Made by a program: the position numbers and the translations under genes | Origin: Massilia rhizosphaerae | GTDB lineage: Bacteria; Pseudomonadota; Gammaproteobacteria; Burkholderiales; Burkholderiaceae_D | Direction: 5' to 3' | Length of the DNA stretch: 64,000 nucleotides | Assembly (NCBI RefSeq): GCF_016093545.1 | Contig: NZ_JADKYX010000012.1 | Location: 1 to 64,000, forward strand | The notes under the pieces: generated by a model | Database searches by the model: none | The model's input: the letters and a program-made list of their open reading frames with translations, nothing else | What the model was told of the DNA's origin: nothing | In this document: piece by piece, positions 15,835 through 24,681 of the stretch | How positions within the stretch are numbered: position 1 is the stretch's first letter | How the letters are laid out: each line of letters opens with the position of its first letter

Positions 15835-16799
15835 GTCGGTATCGTGAAATGGGTTGAATCGGAAGCGAGCGCCATGCGCGCCGCCGCGTGATGGGCCTGG
15901 CCGGGGGCCTGGGTCAGGTCGACGCCGGGCAAGCTGGCGCGCATCGTGTCGACGATGAGCGGATGCAGCTCCGCCGCCCGCCCCGAGACGGCCACGGGCC
16001 GCGGCCCGAAGCGTCCCGTCAGCGCCAGCGCCAGGCGCGCGAGTTCGCGGCCGGCCGCGCGCAGGATGCTTGCTGCGACGGGATCGCGGTCCGCCGCCCT
16101 CGCCACCGCGAGCGCCAGCTTGCCGACGGCGCCCCGTTCCTGGCCGTAGATGAACTGGCGCGAGTATGCCCAGTCGGCGCCGCCGACGTAGTCGAACACG
16201 GCGCGCGCCAGCGCCGACGCTTCCCAGCTGCCGGGCCGCTCGTCCTCGCGGCGCCAGATGTGGCGCAGGGCCTCCCGCGCGATCCAGAAGCCGCCGCCGC
16301 CGTCGTCCAGCACGACGCCGCGCCCGCCCGCGCGGTGGAACTGGCCGTCGGCGTCGACGAAGGCGCCGATGGAGCCGGTGCCCGCGTACACGAGATAGCC
16401 CGCGCCCGGCGCAAAGCTGGCGCGGTAGGCGATCTCCATGTCGCTGCAGAAGCGGATGGCCTGCGGGTCGAGATGCAGTTCTTCCGCGAGCCAGCGCTGC
16501 AAGAGCTCGCTGTCGCCGCCGAAGCCCGTCAGGCCGGCCCGCACCCGGCCCGGCACGCCGTGCACGAGGGCGTCGGTGGCCAGTTGCGCGAAGGTGGCGC
16601 GGACCGCATCGCGGCCTTGCGGCGTACCCATCTGCAGGGCGGACAGGCCCGCGACGCGGCCTTCGGCGACGATGGCGCCGCCGGGCGCGGCGAAGGCCCA
16701 GCGCGTCTCGGTGCCGCCGGCGTCGATGCCGAGTCCGAGGCCGCCATCCGGCCTCGGGCTCGGCGGTATAGGTTCGGGTTGCGAATCGATCATGATCAT
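15831..16799 (-). CDS. BadF/BadG-type ATPase: probable MurNAc/GlcNAc kinase
   Basis: The 322-residue protein has the ASKHA-fold motifs of the BcrAD/BadFG family: phosphate-1 GIDAGGTETRW (Asp26), phosphate-2 VYAGTGSIGAF, and LDDGGGGFWIAREAL. The family includes human GlcNAc kinase and the MurNAc/GlcNAc kinase MurK of Clostridium. Its place between a glycan hydrolase and an amidase, in a run headed by murQ, makes phosphorylation of MurNAc and/or GlcNAc the most likely role; the substrate is inferred. Two ATGs (16799, 16793) are possible starts. Confidence 0.82.
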   Translation of the reverse strand: MIMIDSQPEPIPPSPRPDGGLGLGIDAGGTETRWAFAAPGGAIVAEGRVAGLSALQMGTPQGRDAVRATFAQLATDALVHGVPGRVRAGLTGFGGDSELLQRWLAEELHLDPQAIRFCSDMEIAYRASFAPGAGYLVYAGTGSIGAFVDADGQFHRAGGRGVVLDDGGGGFWIAREALRHIWRREDERPGSWEASALARAVFDYVGGADWAYSRQFIYGQERGAVGKLALAVARAADRDPVAASILRAAGRELARLALALTGRFGPRPVAVSGRAAELHPLIVDTMRASLPGVDLTQAPGQAHHAAARMALASDSTHFTIPT

Positions 16800-16866
16800 C
16801 CGCCAGTGTACGCCTTCAAACCGGCACCGAGCGAATGAATGCTGTCGTGCAATGCATGACCCAAGG

Positions 16867-18465
16867 TTATGCCTTGCGCCACGCCTCGACACGGGCGCTT
16901 TCGTTGCCCAGGCGGTCCACGGCGCTGACGACGACGACATCGGCCGCGCCCAGGCTGGCGTCGTCGGGCACGGCCCAGTCCACGCGCGACGCGGGCGCGA
17001 CGGCGAAGCGCCACTGGTTGCCGAAGCGCGACCAGATCGCATATGTCGCGTTGGCCTTGCCGGGCACCAGCTTCAGGTAGACGGACGGTCCCTTGCGCAC
17101 GGCGGCGACGGACGGCGCGCCGGGCGCGTCGTTGCCGAGCCACGGCGTGGCGGGCACGAGCGCGGGGCCGGGGTAGGACACGGCCCGCAGCCGGTCGCTG
17201 ATGCCCTTGCGGTTTTCCATCAGCGGCGCCATGCTGAAGTGGAGGTGGCCGCCCGCGTTCGGACGGGACCGCGTGTGCGCGATCTGGTCGAGGATTTCCT
17301 GCGGCGCATAGTCGCGGGTGGGCGCGCCGATGCGGCTCGTGAACAGGCCCGGCCACACGTGGCGGCCTTTCTCGTTCTGGGTCAGCCAGTAGTCGAGCAG
17401 CACGTCGTAGGCCTGGCCCGGCTGGCGGATGCCCCAGTACAGCTGCGGCGAAAAATAATCGAGCCAGCCGTTCTGCAGCCACGTTTCCGCGTCCGCATAC
17501 AGCTTGTCGTACTGCGAAAAGCCGACGATGCCGGGCGGACGGCGGTCCGGGCGGCCCAGGCCGAACGGGCTGATGCCGAAGCGCACCCAGCTCTTTTCGC
17601 GGTGGATGCCGGCGTACAGCGCCTCGATCAGGCGGTTGACGTTCTGGCGCCGCCACGACGCGCGGTCGAGCCGCCCGCCGCCGGACACGTAGCGCTGCCA
17701 CGACGGCTCGTCCGGGAAATCCAGCTCGGCCCTGGCGCTGCGGCCTTCCAGCGCGGCGCCTTCCGCGCCCGTCGCCGCGGGCGCCTCGATCGGATAGGGA
17801 TAGAAATAATCGTCGATGTGGACGCCGTCGATGTCGTAGCGGCGCACGACGTCCAGCACGACGTCCAGCGTCTGCCTGACGGCGGACTCCTCGCCCGGAT
17901 CCATCCACAGGTATTTGCCGTAGGCCTTGACGACCGCCGGGTTCGTGCGCGTGATGTGATTGGGCGCCGCCGGCGAGCGGGCGCCGTTCTGGCGGGCGCG
18001 ATAGGGATTGAACCAGGCGTGCAGCTCGAGCCCGCGCGCGTGCGCCTGCGTGACCCAGAATTTCAGCGGGTCGTACCACGGCTGCGGCGGCTGGCCCTGC
18101 AGGCCCGTCAGGTACTCCGACCACGGTTCCAGCTTCGACGGGTAGATGGCGTCGGCGGACGGCCGCACCTGCAGCACGATGGCGTTCAGGTTCAGCGCCT
18201 TGGCGCGGTCGAGGATGGCGAGGGCTTCGGCCTGCTGCCTGGCGGCGGGGAGGTTCGGCCGGCTCGGCCAGTCGATGTTGGCGACGGTCGACACCCAGGC
18301 GGCGCGGAATTCGCGCGGGGCGGGCGGCGGCGCGTCGCCGGCGGGCACGTCGGCCGCCACGGGCGGCGTCGTAGCGCAGCCCGACAAGAGGCCCCCCGCC
18401 GCCAGCGCACCGGCGACTCCCGCGAACGCGAATGCGCGTCGTTTCTGATCAGGTTGCAACACCAA
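16867..18465 (-). CDS. GHL10-family glycoside hydrolase (YddW/DigH-like), lipoprotein
   Basis: The 532-residue protein has a lipoprotein leader (GGLLSGC) and a long GHL10/DUF187 barrel: EFRAAWVSTVANIDWPSRPN, then LNLNAIVLQVRPSADAIYPS, GLELHAWFNPYRARQN, DGVHIDDYFYPYP (candidate acid residues) and LQNGWLDYFSPQLYWGIRQ. E. coli YddW, renamed DigH, was reported to cut peptide-free peptidoglycan strands, which fits this neighbourhood. The start is unusual: AGGAG is followed by TTG, GTG, TTG at 18465, 18462 and 18459; the last has the best spacing. It begins three bases after the DUF5009 gene. Confidence 0.85.
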   Translation of the reverse strand: MVLQPDQKRRAFAFAGVAGALAAGGLLSGCATTPPVAADVPAGDAPPPAPREFRAAWVSTVANIDWPSRPNLPAARQQAEALAILDRAKALNLNAIVLQVRPSADAIYPSKLEPWSEYLTGLQGQPPQPWYDPLKFWVTQAHARGLELHAWFNPYRARQNGARSPAAPNHITRTNPAVVKAYGKYLWMDPGEESAVRQTLDVVLDVVRRYDIDGVHIDDYFYPYPIEAPAATGAEGAALEGRSARAELDFPDEPSWQRYVSGGGRLDRASWRRQNVNRLIEALYAGIHREKSWVRFGISPFGLGRPDRRPPGIVGFSQYDKLYADAETWLQNGWLDYFSPQLYWGIRQPGQAYDVLLDYWLTQNEKGRHVWPGLFTSRIGAPTRDYAPQEILDQIAHTRSRPNAGGHLHFSMAPLMENRKGISDRLRAVSYPGPALVPATPWLGNDAPGAPSVAAVRKGPSVYLKLVPGKANATYAIWSRFGNQWRFAVAPASRVDWAVPDDASLGAADVVVVSAVDRLGNESARVEAWRKA

Positions 18466-18468
18466 CTC

Positions 18469-19605
18469 CTAGACTTTGACGAACCACCGTTTGCGCCACA
18501 TGCCCCACGCGACGAGGAACATGCACGCATCGAACAACACGGCATGCAGCAGCGACGTATTGACGGCGCCGATCGGCAACGCGGCGATCGGCGCGTACAA
18601 CGTCCGGCCCAGCGTGCGCAGGCTGCCGTCCGGCTGCGCGAATTTTACATAGCCCAGCATTTTCGCGATAAATCCGGAAAACGCAAAGACGAACAGTGCG
18701 TTCATGCCGTAGATGACGAACGGACGTGTCCACCGCGCCGCAACCGTACGTACGCGCGGGGACGGGCTGACGTCCAGCGGCCAATAAAACGCGGCAAACG
18801 CGAGACAGGCCAGGCCCGTCATCAGGAAGCAGTACGACGGCGTCCACAGGCTTTTATTGATCGGCATGAGGATGATATCGAGAAACATGCCGATCGCGAC
18901 GCACGCGACGCCGGCGCCGATCAATCCCGCGACCTGCCGGCCGCGGTCCACGCTCGAGGCGAGCCAGCGCCCGGCCAGCACGCCGAACAACTGGCTGCAC
19001 AGCGCGGGCAAGGTCGACACGAGGCCTTCCGGATCCCACGTCTTCGTTTGCACCCACAAGTGACGCCCGAGCAGCGTGCGGTCGACCCACGCGCCGAAGT
19101 CCTGCCCCGGCGCCAGCACGCCCGCGCCGATGCCCGGCACGGGCACGTACAGCATCAATACGCTGTACAACGCGAGCAGGCCCGCGATGACGGCCAGTTG
19201 CATGCGCCAGCCGCAATAGACGACGATGGGCGCGGCCAGCAGGGTGCACAGCGCGATCCGCTGCAGCACGCCGGGGATGCGCACTTTTTCGATATTGAAA
19301 TACGGCATGAAGTTGAGCAGGAAGCCGATCAGGAAGATCAGCATCGCCCGCTTCGCCAGCTTGGCGAGGAGCCGCGGCTTGTCGGCACCGGCCGCGGCCA
19401 GGCGTCCCAGCGACAACGCCATCGCCACGCCGCCGATGAACAGGAAGAATGGAAAGATGCAATCGGTAAAGGTCCAGCCATTCCACTTGGCGTGTTCCAG
19501 CGGCGCGTACAGATGGCCCCAATCGCCCGGATTATTCACCAGCACCATCGCGGCGATCGTGAAGCCGCGGAAGGCGTCGAGCGACACGAGGCGTCGATCG
19601 TTCAC
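18469..19605 (-). CDS. DUF5009 / heparan-alpha-glucosaminide N-acetyltransferase-like membrane protein (NagX type)
   Basis: The 378-residue membrane protein opens with RRLVSLDAFRGFTIAAMVLV, then NNPGDW, WTFTDCIFPFFLFIGGVAMA and further helices to TRPFVIYGMNALFVFAFSG. This is the family of human HGSNAT and of bacterial NagX found in GlcNAc/chitin gene sets. HGSNAT moves acetyl groups across a membrane onto glucosamine, while the bacterial activity is unproven. The start is GTG at 19605, overlapping the transporter stop (GTGA), so the two genes are translationally coupled. It may acetylate or help process amino sugars released from peptidoglycan. Confidence 0.85.
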   Translation of the reverse strand: MNDRRLVSLDAFRGFTIAAMVLVNNPGDWGHLYAPLEHAKWNGWTFTDCIFPFFLFIGGVAMALSLGRLAAAGADKPRLLAKLAKRAMLIFLIGFLLNFMPYFNIEKVRIPGVLQRIALCTLLAAPIVVYCGWRMQLAVIAGLLALYSVLMLYVPVPGIGAGVLAPGQDFGAWVDRTLLGRHLWVQTKTWDPEGLVSTLPALCSQLFGVLAGRWLASSVDRGRQVAGLIGAGVACVAIGMFLDIILMPINKSLWTPSYCFLMTGLACLAFAAFYWPLDVSPSPRVRTVAARWTRPFVIYGMNALFVFAFSGFIAKMLGYVKFAQPDGSLRTLGRTLYAPIAALPIGAVNTSLLHAVLFDACMFLVAWGMWRKRWFVKV

Positions 19606-20867
19606 TTCTTCCCGAACTCCGGATCGACCTTGACCAATGCCGCCATCGCGAATGCGGGGATCGTCGCCAGGCAGGTCCAGACGAAGAAATGCTGATAACC
19701 GATCAGCTCCTGCAGCTTGCCGCTCCACATGCCCGGCACCATCATCCCGAGCGCCATCAGGCCCGTGCAGATCGCGTAATGCGCCGTCTTGTACGGACCT
19801 TCCGAGACCATGATCATGTACATCATCAAGGCCGTAAAGCCGAAGCCGTAGCCGAACTGCTCGATGGCGAGGAAGCCGCTGATGACGCCGAAGTGCTGCG
19901 GCTGCACGGACGACAGGTAGACGAACACGAGGTCCGGCAAGTGCACGCCGGCCACCATCAGCCACAGGCAGCGTTTCAGGCCCAGCCGCGAAATCAGCCA
20001 GCCGCCGAACAGGCCGCCGATGGTCAGGGCGATGATGCCGATGGTGCCGTACGCGGTGCCGTATTGCTCGGTCGTCAGGCCCAGGCCGCCCGCGCCGACG
20101 GGGTCCTTCAGGAACGGCGCGACCAGCTTCAACAGCTGCGCCTCGCCCAGGCGGAACGTGAGGATGAAGCCGAGGATCAGCCAGATGTCGCGCTTGCGGA
20201 AGAAGCTGGCGAACGTGGCGAAAAAGTTGGCGAGCGGATTGGTGCCCTCGGCGGCCTTGTGGTCGGCGTCGGGACGCGGCAACACGGCCTGGTGCCACGC
20301 GCACAGGGCGAAGAACAGGCCGCACAGCACGAAGAACACGATGGCCCAGGCCTGGTGCACGTCACCGAGCGAGTGGGACAGATAGCCGGCCAGGATCACG
20401 AGCGGCCCCTGCGCGGCCAGGGTCGCGAGCCGGTAGAACGTCGAGCGCACGCCGACGAACGCGGCCTGCTGTTGCTGGCGCAGGCCCAGCATGTAAAAGC
20501 CGTCGGCGGAAATGTCGTGCGTGGCGGACGCGAACGCCATGATCCACATGACGCCCAGGCTGATCATGAAGAACGACGGCAGGTGCAGGGTCGCGCCGGC
20601 GGCGCCGAGCGCGGCGGCCAGCACCAGTTGCAGCGAGACGGTCCAGCCGCGCTTGGTGCCGAACATGTCCACGACCGGCGACCACAGCGGCTTGATCACC
20701 CAGGGCAGGTACAGCAGGCTCGTATAAAACGCGATATCGGTGTTGGACAGCCCCATGTCCTTGTACATGATGACGGACAGGCTGTTGGCGACGATGTAGG
20801 GAATGGCCTGGCCGAAGTACAGCGAGGGCACCCACAGCCACGGGTTCTTGGATTGCGTAGTCTGCAT
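19602..20867 (-). CDS. MFS permease, AmpG-like, probable peptidoglycan-sugar importer
   Basis: The 421-residue protein has about 12 membrane helices and the AmpG-like start WVPSLYFGQAIPYIVANSLS, then MYKDMGLSNTDIAFYTSLLY and PLWSPVVDMFGTKRGW (the loop 2-3 MFS motif), with FASATHDISADGFYM in helix 5. AmpG carries GlcNAc-anhydroMurNAc species across the inner membrane. Here the cargo could be GlcNAc-MurNAc disaccharide or MurNAc. It is 49 bases after murQ and overlaps the DUF5009 gene, so all three belong to one transcript. Confidence 0.85.
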   Translation of the reverse strand: MQTTQSKNPWLWVPSLYFGQAIPYIVANSLSVIMYKDMGLSNTDIAFYTSLLYLPWVIKPLWSPVVDMFGTKRGWTVSLQLVLAAALGAAGATLHLPSFFMISLGVMWIMAFASATHDISADGFYMLGLRQQQQAAFVGVRSTFYRLATLAAQGPLVILAGYLSHSLGDVHQAWAIVFFVLCGLFFALCAWHQAVLPRPDADHKAAEGTNPLANFFATFASFFRKRDIWLILGFILTFRLGEAQLLKLVAPFLKDPVGAGGLGLTTEQYGTAYGTIGIIALTIGGLFGGWLISRLGLKRCLWLMVAGVHLPDLVFVYLSSVQPQHFGVISGFLAIEQFGYGFGFTALMMYMIMVSEGPYKTAHYAICTGLMALGMMVPGMWSGKLQELIGYQHFFVWTCLATIPAFAMAALVKVDPEFGKK

Positions 20868-20916
20868 GTTCTTTCGTCGTCGGGCCGGCGGGCGGTGCTG
20901 AAGGGCCCGCGCCGCG

Positions 20917-21798
20917 TCAGCCGGCCAGGGCGGCGCGCACGCTGCCGCGCGCGCTCTCCAGCAGGGCGCGCGCCTGCTCGACAGGGATGTTCTTGGACAA
21001 GGCCACGATCGCGACCTTGACGTGGAAGTCGCACTGCGCCAGCACCGCCTCGGCCGCCTCGTCGCCGGCGCCCGTCGCGAACGACGTCAACCGGATGGCG
21101 CGGCGAACCAGCTTGGCGTTGGTCGCCTTCAAGTCTACCATCAGGTTGCCATAAACCTTGTTCAAGCGCACCATCAGTGCGCTGGAAAACGTGTTCAACG
21201 CGATCTTTTGCGACGTGCCCGCCTTGAGCCTCGTGCTGCCGGAGATGGCTTCCGGGCCCGTGTCCAGCGTGATGCCGATCTCGGCCTCGTCGGCGACGGG
21301 TGCGCCCGGATTGTTCGCGAAGCCGATCGTCAGCGCCCCGGCCGCGCGCGCGGCGCGCAGGGCGCCCAGCACGTACGGCGTCGCGCCGGACGCGGCGATG
21401 GCCAGCACGACGTCGTCCGGCCCCACGTTCGCTTGGCGGACGTCGGCCGCGCCCTGGTCCACGTCGTCCTCCGCCCCCTCGACGGCAACGAACATCGCCT
21501 CCGTCCCGCCCGCCAGCAGCGCCACGGCGCGCTCGTGCGGCCAGGAAAAGGTCGGGTACAGCTCGACGCTGTCCAGCACGCCCAGCCGGCCCGACGTCCC
21601 CGCCCCCACATACACGAGGCGTCCACCCTTCTCCATCCTCGGCAGCGCGGCCGTGACGGCCGCGGCGATGCGCGGCGCGGCGGCGCGCACGGCGTCGACG
21701 GCCCTGAACTGGTCGTCGACGAGCACATTGACCAGCTCGGCTGTCGGGTATTGATCGAGGGACGCGTGTTGCGGCGCGGGGGTTTCGGTGTTCAGCAT
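20917..21798 (-). CDS. murQ: N-acetylmuramic acid 6-phosphate etherase
   Basis: MurQ removes the lactyl ether from MurNAc-6-phosphate and gives GlcNAc-6-phosphate and D-lactate in the cytoplasm. The 293-residue product has family length and signatures: ASLDQYPTAELVNVLVDDQF at the N-terminus, the SIS phosphosugar site LVYVGAGTSGRLGVLDSVEL, PTFSWP, AGGTEAMF, and GSTRLKAGTSQKIALNTFSS. It is the first gene of the minus-strand salvage run. The 183 bases upstream of it, shared with the divergent serine hydrolase, should hold the main promoter. Confidence 0.95.
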   Translation of the reverse strand: MLNTETPAPQHASLDQYPTAELVNVLVDDQFRAVDAVRAAAPRIAAAVTAALPRMEKGGRLVYVGAGTSGRLGVLDSVELYPTFSWPHERAVALLAGGTEAMFVAVEGAEDDVDQGAADVRQANVGPDDVVLAIAASGATPYVLGALRAARAAGALTIGFANNPGAPVADEAEIGITLDTGPEAISGSTRLKAGTSQKIALNTFSSALMVRLNKVYGNLMVDLKATNAKLVRRAIRLTSFATGAGDEAAEAVLAQCDFHVKVAIVALSKNIPVEQARALLESARGSVRAALAG

Positions 21799-21981
21799 CG
21801 CGGTTGTGTGTGTGCGGATCGGGATGAGGACATGACCAGTGTAATACCAATGCCGCCGGGCCTGTCATGAAAGGATCGGCCGTTGTCATTCCGAAAAGTT
21901 ATGCGGCATTCACGTCCATGTATTTGCCCGGCGCGGGACGAGCCCGTATTCTGGCCCGGATACCGTTACGGGAGGATGACG

Positions 21982-23265
21982 ATGAATCGAAGCCGACGCC
22001 ATTTGCTGGGCGTGGCCTTGCTGGGAGCCGCCGGACCGCTGCTGGCGGCGCCGCCGCACCGGCGCGCCGCGGTGCTGGACGCGGCGCTGGCCGCCATCGC
22101 CATCGATCCGGCCTGCGAACTGGCGAGCCTCTCGGTGCTCGCGATCCGCGCCGGCGAGGTTCGCTACGAAGCCCAGTTCGGCCGGCGCTTCATCGGCCAC
22201 GACGGCTTGCCGGACAAGCCGGTGGGCCCGGACACGCTGTTCCGCATCGCGTCGATCTCGAAGATGATGACGACGCTCGGCCTGCTGTGCCTGTACGAGG
22301 ACGGCAAGGTCGACCTCGATGGCGACGTGTCCCGCTATCTCGGCTTTACGCTGCGCAATCCGCATTTCCCGGCCCAGGCAATCACGCTGCGCCACCTGCT
22401 CACGCACACGTCCTCGCTGCGCGACGAGGGCGGTTATTCCTGGGGGGCAGAGGTCGCGTTGAAGGACGTGCTCGTGCCCGGCGACGACCGGATGTACGCG
22501 ACGAACGCGGGTCCGGGCGCCTACTTCACCTACTGCAATCTCGGCTGGGGCGTGATCGGCACCGCGATGGAGAACATCGCCGGCGAACGCTTCGACCGCC
22601 TGATGCGGCGCCTGCTGATCGATCCGCTGGGCCTGCAGGCCGGCTACCTCCCGGCCGAACTGCCGCCCGCGGCACTGGCCAACCTGGCCACGCTGTACCG
22701 CAAGCGCACGGTCGACACCGAGGTGTGGGATCCGCACGGCCCGTGGATCGCCCAGGCCGACGACTACAGCGTCAAGCCGCCGGCCGCCATCGAGCATTAC
22801 GTGATCGGCACGAACGCGACGCCGTTCAGCCCGACGGGCGGCCTGCGCATCGGCGCGCGCGACATGGGGGTCGTGATGCGCATGCTGATGGGGAGCGGTC
22901 CGCGCCTGTTGAAACCGGCGACGCTGGACCTGATGTTCAGCCGCCAATGGACGTATGACGGCCGCAACGGCGACACGTCGGACGGCCTGTTCCGGTGCTG
23001 GGGCCTCGGCAACGAGCAATTCCCGGACGCGCCCGGCACGCGCCTCGTCGACGGCGGCGGCTTCCCGGCCGTCGGGCACCTGGGCGATGCGTACGGGCTG
23101 ATGTCCGTGTTCGTCTTCGATCGGGCACGCCGCAATGGCATGATCGCGCTGGTGGGCGGCACCTCGACCGATCCTTTCTCGCCCGCCAACAAGGGCAGAT
23201 ATTCAGCGCTGGCGCGCTTCCAGGAGCGCATCCTGACGGCGCTGTACCAAGGTGTCATAACATGA
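21982..23265 (+). CDS. Serine hydrolase, beta-lactamase/class C family (S12)
   Basis: The 427-residue protein has a signal peptide (RRHLLGVALLGAAGPLLA) and class C motifs: Ser91-x-x-Lys94 in RIASISKMMT, Tyr184-Cys-Asn186 in YFTYCNLGWG, and a late HLGDAYGLMSVF region in place of KTG. Relatives include D-aminopeptidases, esterases and D,D-peptidases, so the substrate is open. The divergent position next to murQ suggests a wall-derived D-amino-acid peptide. The start was set at 21982, six bases after GGAGG. Confidence 0.85.
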   Translation: MNRSRRHLLGVALLGAAGPLLAAPPHRRAAVLDAALAAIAIDPACELASLSVLAIRAGEVRYEAQFGRRFIGHDGLPDKPVGPDTLFRIASISKMMTTLGLLCLYEDGKVDLDGDVSRYLGFTLRNPHFPAQAITLRHLLTHTSSLRDEGGYSWGAEVALKDVLVPGDDRMYATNAGPGAYFTYCNLGWGVIGTAMENIAGERFDRLMRRLLIDPLGLQAGYLPAELPPAALANLATLYRKRTVDTEVWDPHGPWIAQADDYSVKPPAAIEHYVIGTNATPFSPTGGLRIGARDMGVVMRMLMGSGPRLLKPATLDLMFSRQWTYDGRNGDTSDGLFRCWGLGNEQFPDAPGTRLVDGGGFPAVGHLGDAYGLMSVFVFDRARRNGMIALVGGTSTDPFSPANKGRYSALARFQERILTALYQGVIT

Positions 23266-23359
23266 CTGGCGGTTATGCCCTGCCGCTCTACATTCATTAG
23301 CCGAGCGCAAGGCCAGCCCCTAAGCTTCTTCGCATGTCCAAGATCAAAAGCGTGCACGG

Positions 23360-24652
23360 ATGCAACAAGTAATCGTCATCGGCGGCGGCGTGGTGGGCCT
23401 GACCTCGGCCTGGTGGCTGGTTGAGGGCGGCTACCGCGTCACGCTGGTGGAGCGCGCGCCGGGCGTCGGTATGGGGACGAGCTACAGCAACGGCGGGCAA
23501 TTGAGCTACCGCTACGTGTCGCCGCTGGCGGATGCGGGCGTGCCGCTGAAGGCCTTGAAATGGTTATTCCAGGAACATGGCCCGTTGCGCTTCCGGCCGC
23601 AGTTCGATCGGCACCAATGGCGCTGGCTGGCCGCCTTCCTCGCCAATTGCCGCGCCGACGTGAACCGCAGGACGACGGCTAAATTGCTGGAGCTGGGCGA
23701 GCTGTCGCGCCGCGCGATGGCCGCGCTGGCGCCCGTCGTGCCGCTGGAATCGTTCCAATGGCGCGACGCGGGCAAGCTCGTCGTCTACCGCACACGCGCC
23801 GCGTTCGACACGGCCGCCGCGAAGCCGGACGCGGGCGAGGCATGGGATGCATCCGAATGCGTCGCGCGTGAACCGGCGCTGGCCGCGATGGAAAACAAGC
23901 TCGCCGGCGGCATCTACAACGGCGGCGAAGCCGTCGCGGACTGCTACGCCTTCTGCGTGGCGCTGGCCGACCGCCTCGGCGCCCATCCGCGCTTCGACGG
24001 GTTCATACACGGCGAGGCGCGGCGCTTCGTCACCGGCGGGGGCAGGATCGCCGGCGTGGAAACGTCGGCCGGGTTGCTGTCGGCCGACGCGTACGTGCTG
24101 GCCGCCGGCATGCAGAGCCGCGCGCTCGGGGAGTCGGCCGGGATTTCCCTGCCGATCTACCCGCTGAAAGGCTACAGCCTGACGGCGCCCATCCGCCAGG
24201 ACGACGTGGCGCCCGAGATCAGCGTCACCGACTTCGAACGGAAGGTGCTGTACGCGCGCATCGGCGACAAGCTGCGGGTGGCGGCGATGGTCGACATGGT
24301 CGGCGAAGACCTGAGCCTGAATCCGGCGCGCCTGGACAGCCTCACGCGCCAGGTCAAGGAAACGATGCCGCGCGCGGCCGACTACACGCGCATCACCCCC
24401 TGGGCCGGCCTGCGCCCGGCGACGCCGAACAGCGCCCCCATCATCGGGGCCACGCCGTATTCCAACCTGTGGCTGAACGTGGGGCACGGGCCGCTGGGCT
24501 TCACGTTTGCGTGCGGCACGGCGAGCCTGCTGGCCGACCTGATGCGGGGGAAGGTGCCGCCGTTCGGGTTGGATGGATTGACGCTGGCCCAGGAGCGTCG
24601 GTTTTATCCAAAAAAAGTGTCCGCAAGGCAACACAGGAATGTTAGTATGTAA
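23360..24652 (+). CDS. dadA: D-amino-acid dehydrogenase-like FAD oxidoreductase
   Basis: DadA oxidises D-Ala and other D-amino acids to keto acids and passes electrons to the respiratory chain. The 430-residue protein starts with the Rossmann site QVIVIGGGVVGLTSAWWLVE and MGTSYSNGGQLSYRYVSPLA, both typical of DadA. It ends its FAD domain with ITPWAGLRPATPNSAPIIGA and NVGHGPLGFTFACGTA. The peptidoglycan neighbourhood suits it, since the VanX-like and PBP4-like enzymes release D-Ala. No dadX racemase is in the window. Substrate range within the family is uncertain. Confidence 0.88.
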   Translation: MQQVIVIGGGVVGLTSAWWLVEGGYRVTLVERAPGVGMGTSYSNGGQLSYRYVSPLADAGVPLKALKWLFQEHGPLRFRPQFDRHQWRWLAAFLANCRADVNRRTTAKLLELGELSRRAMAALAPVVPLESFQWRDAGKLVVYRTRAAFDTAAAKPDAGEAWDASECVAREPALAAMENKLAGGIYNGGEAVADCYAFCVALADRLGAHPRFDGFIHGEARRFVTGGGRIAGVETSAGLLSADAYVLAAGMQSRALGESAGISLPIYPLKGYSLTAPIRQDDVAPEISVTDFERKVLYARIGDKLRVAAMVDMVGEDLSLNPARLDSLTRQVKETMPRAADYTRITPWAGLRPATPNSAPIIGATPYSNLWLNVGHGPLGFTFACGTASLLADLMRGKVPPFGLDGLTLAQERRFYPKKVSARQHRNVSM

Positions 24653-24681
24653 ATATATATATATTCCCTCATGGTAATAAA

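Noticed and set aside
16438..19695. Open frame of 1085 codons on the plus strand across the kinase, GHL10 and DUF5009 genes
   Set aside because: Same GC-driven antisense effect; it crosses three recognised genes and has no family signature or ribosome site.
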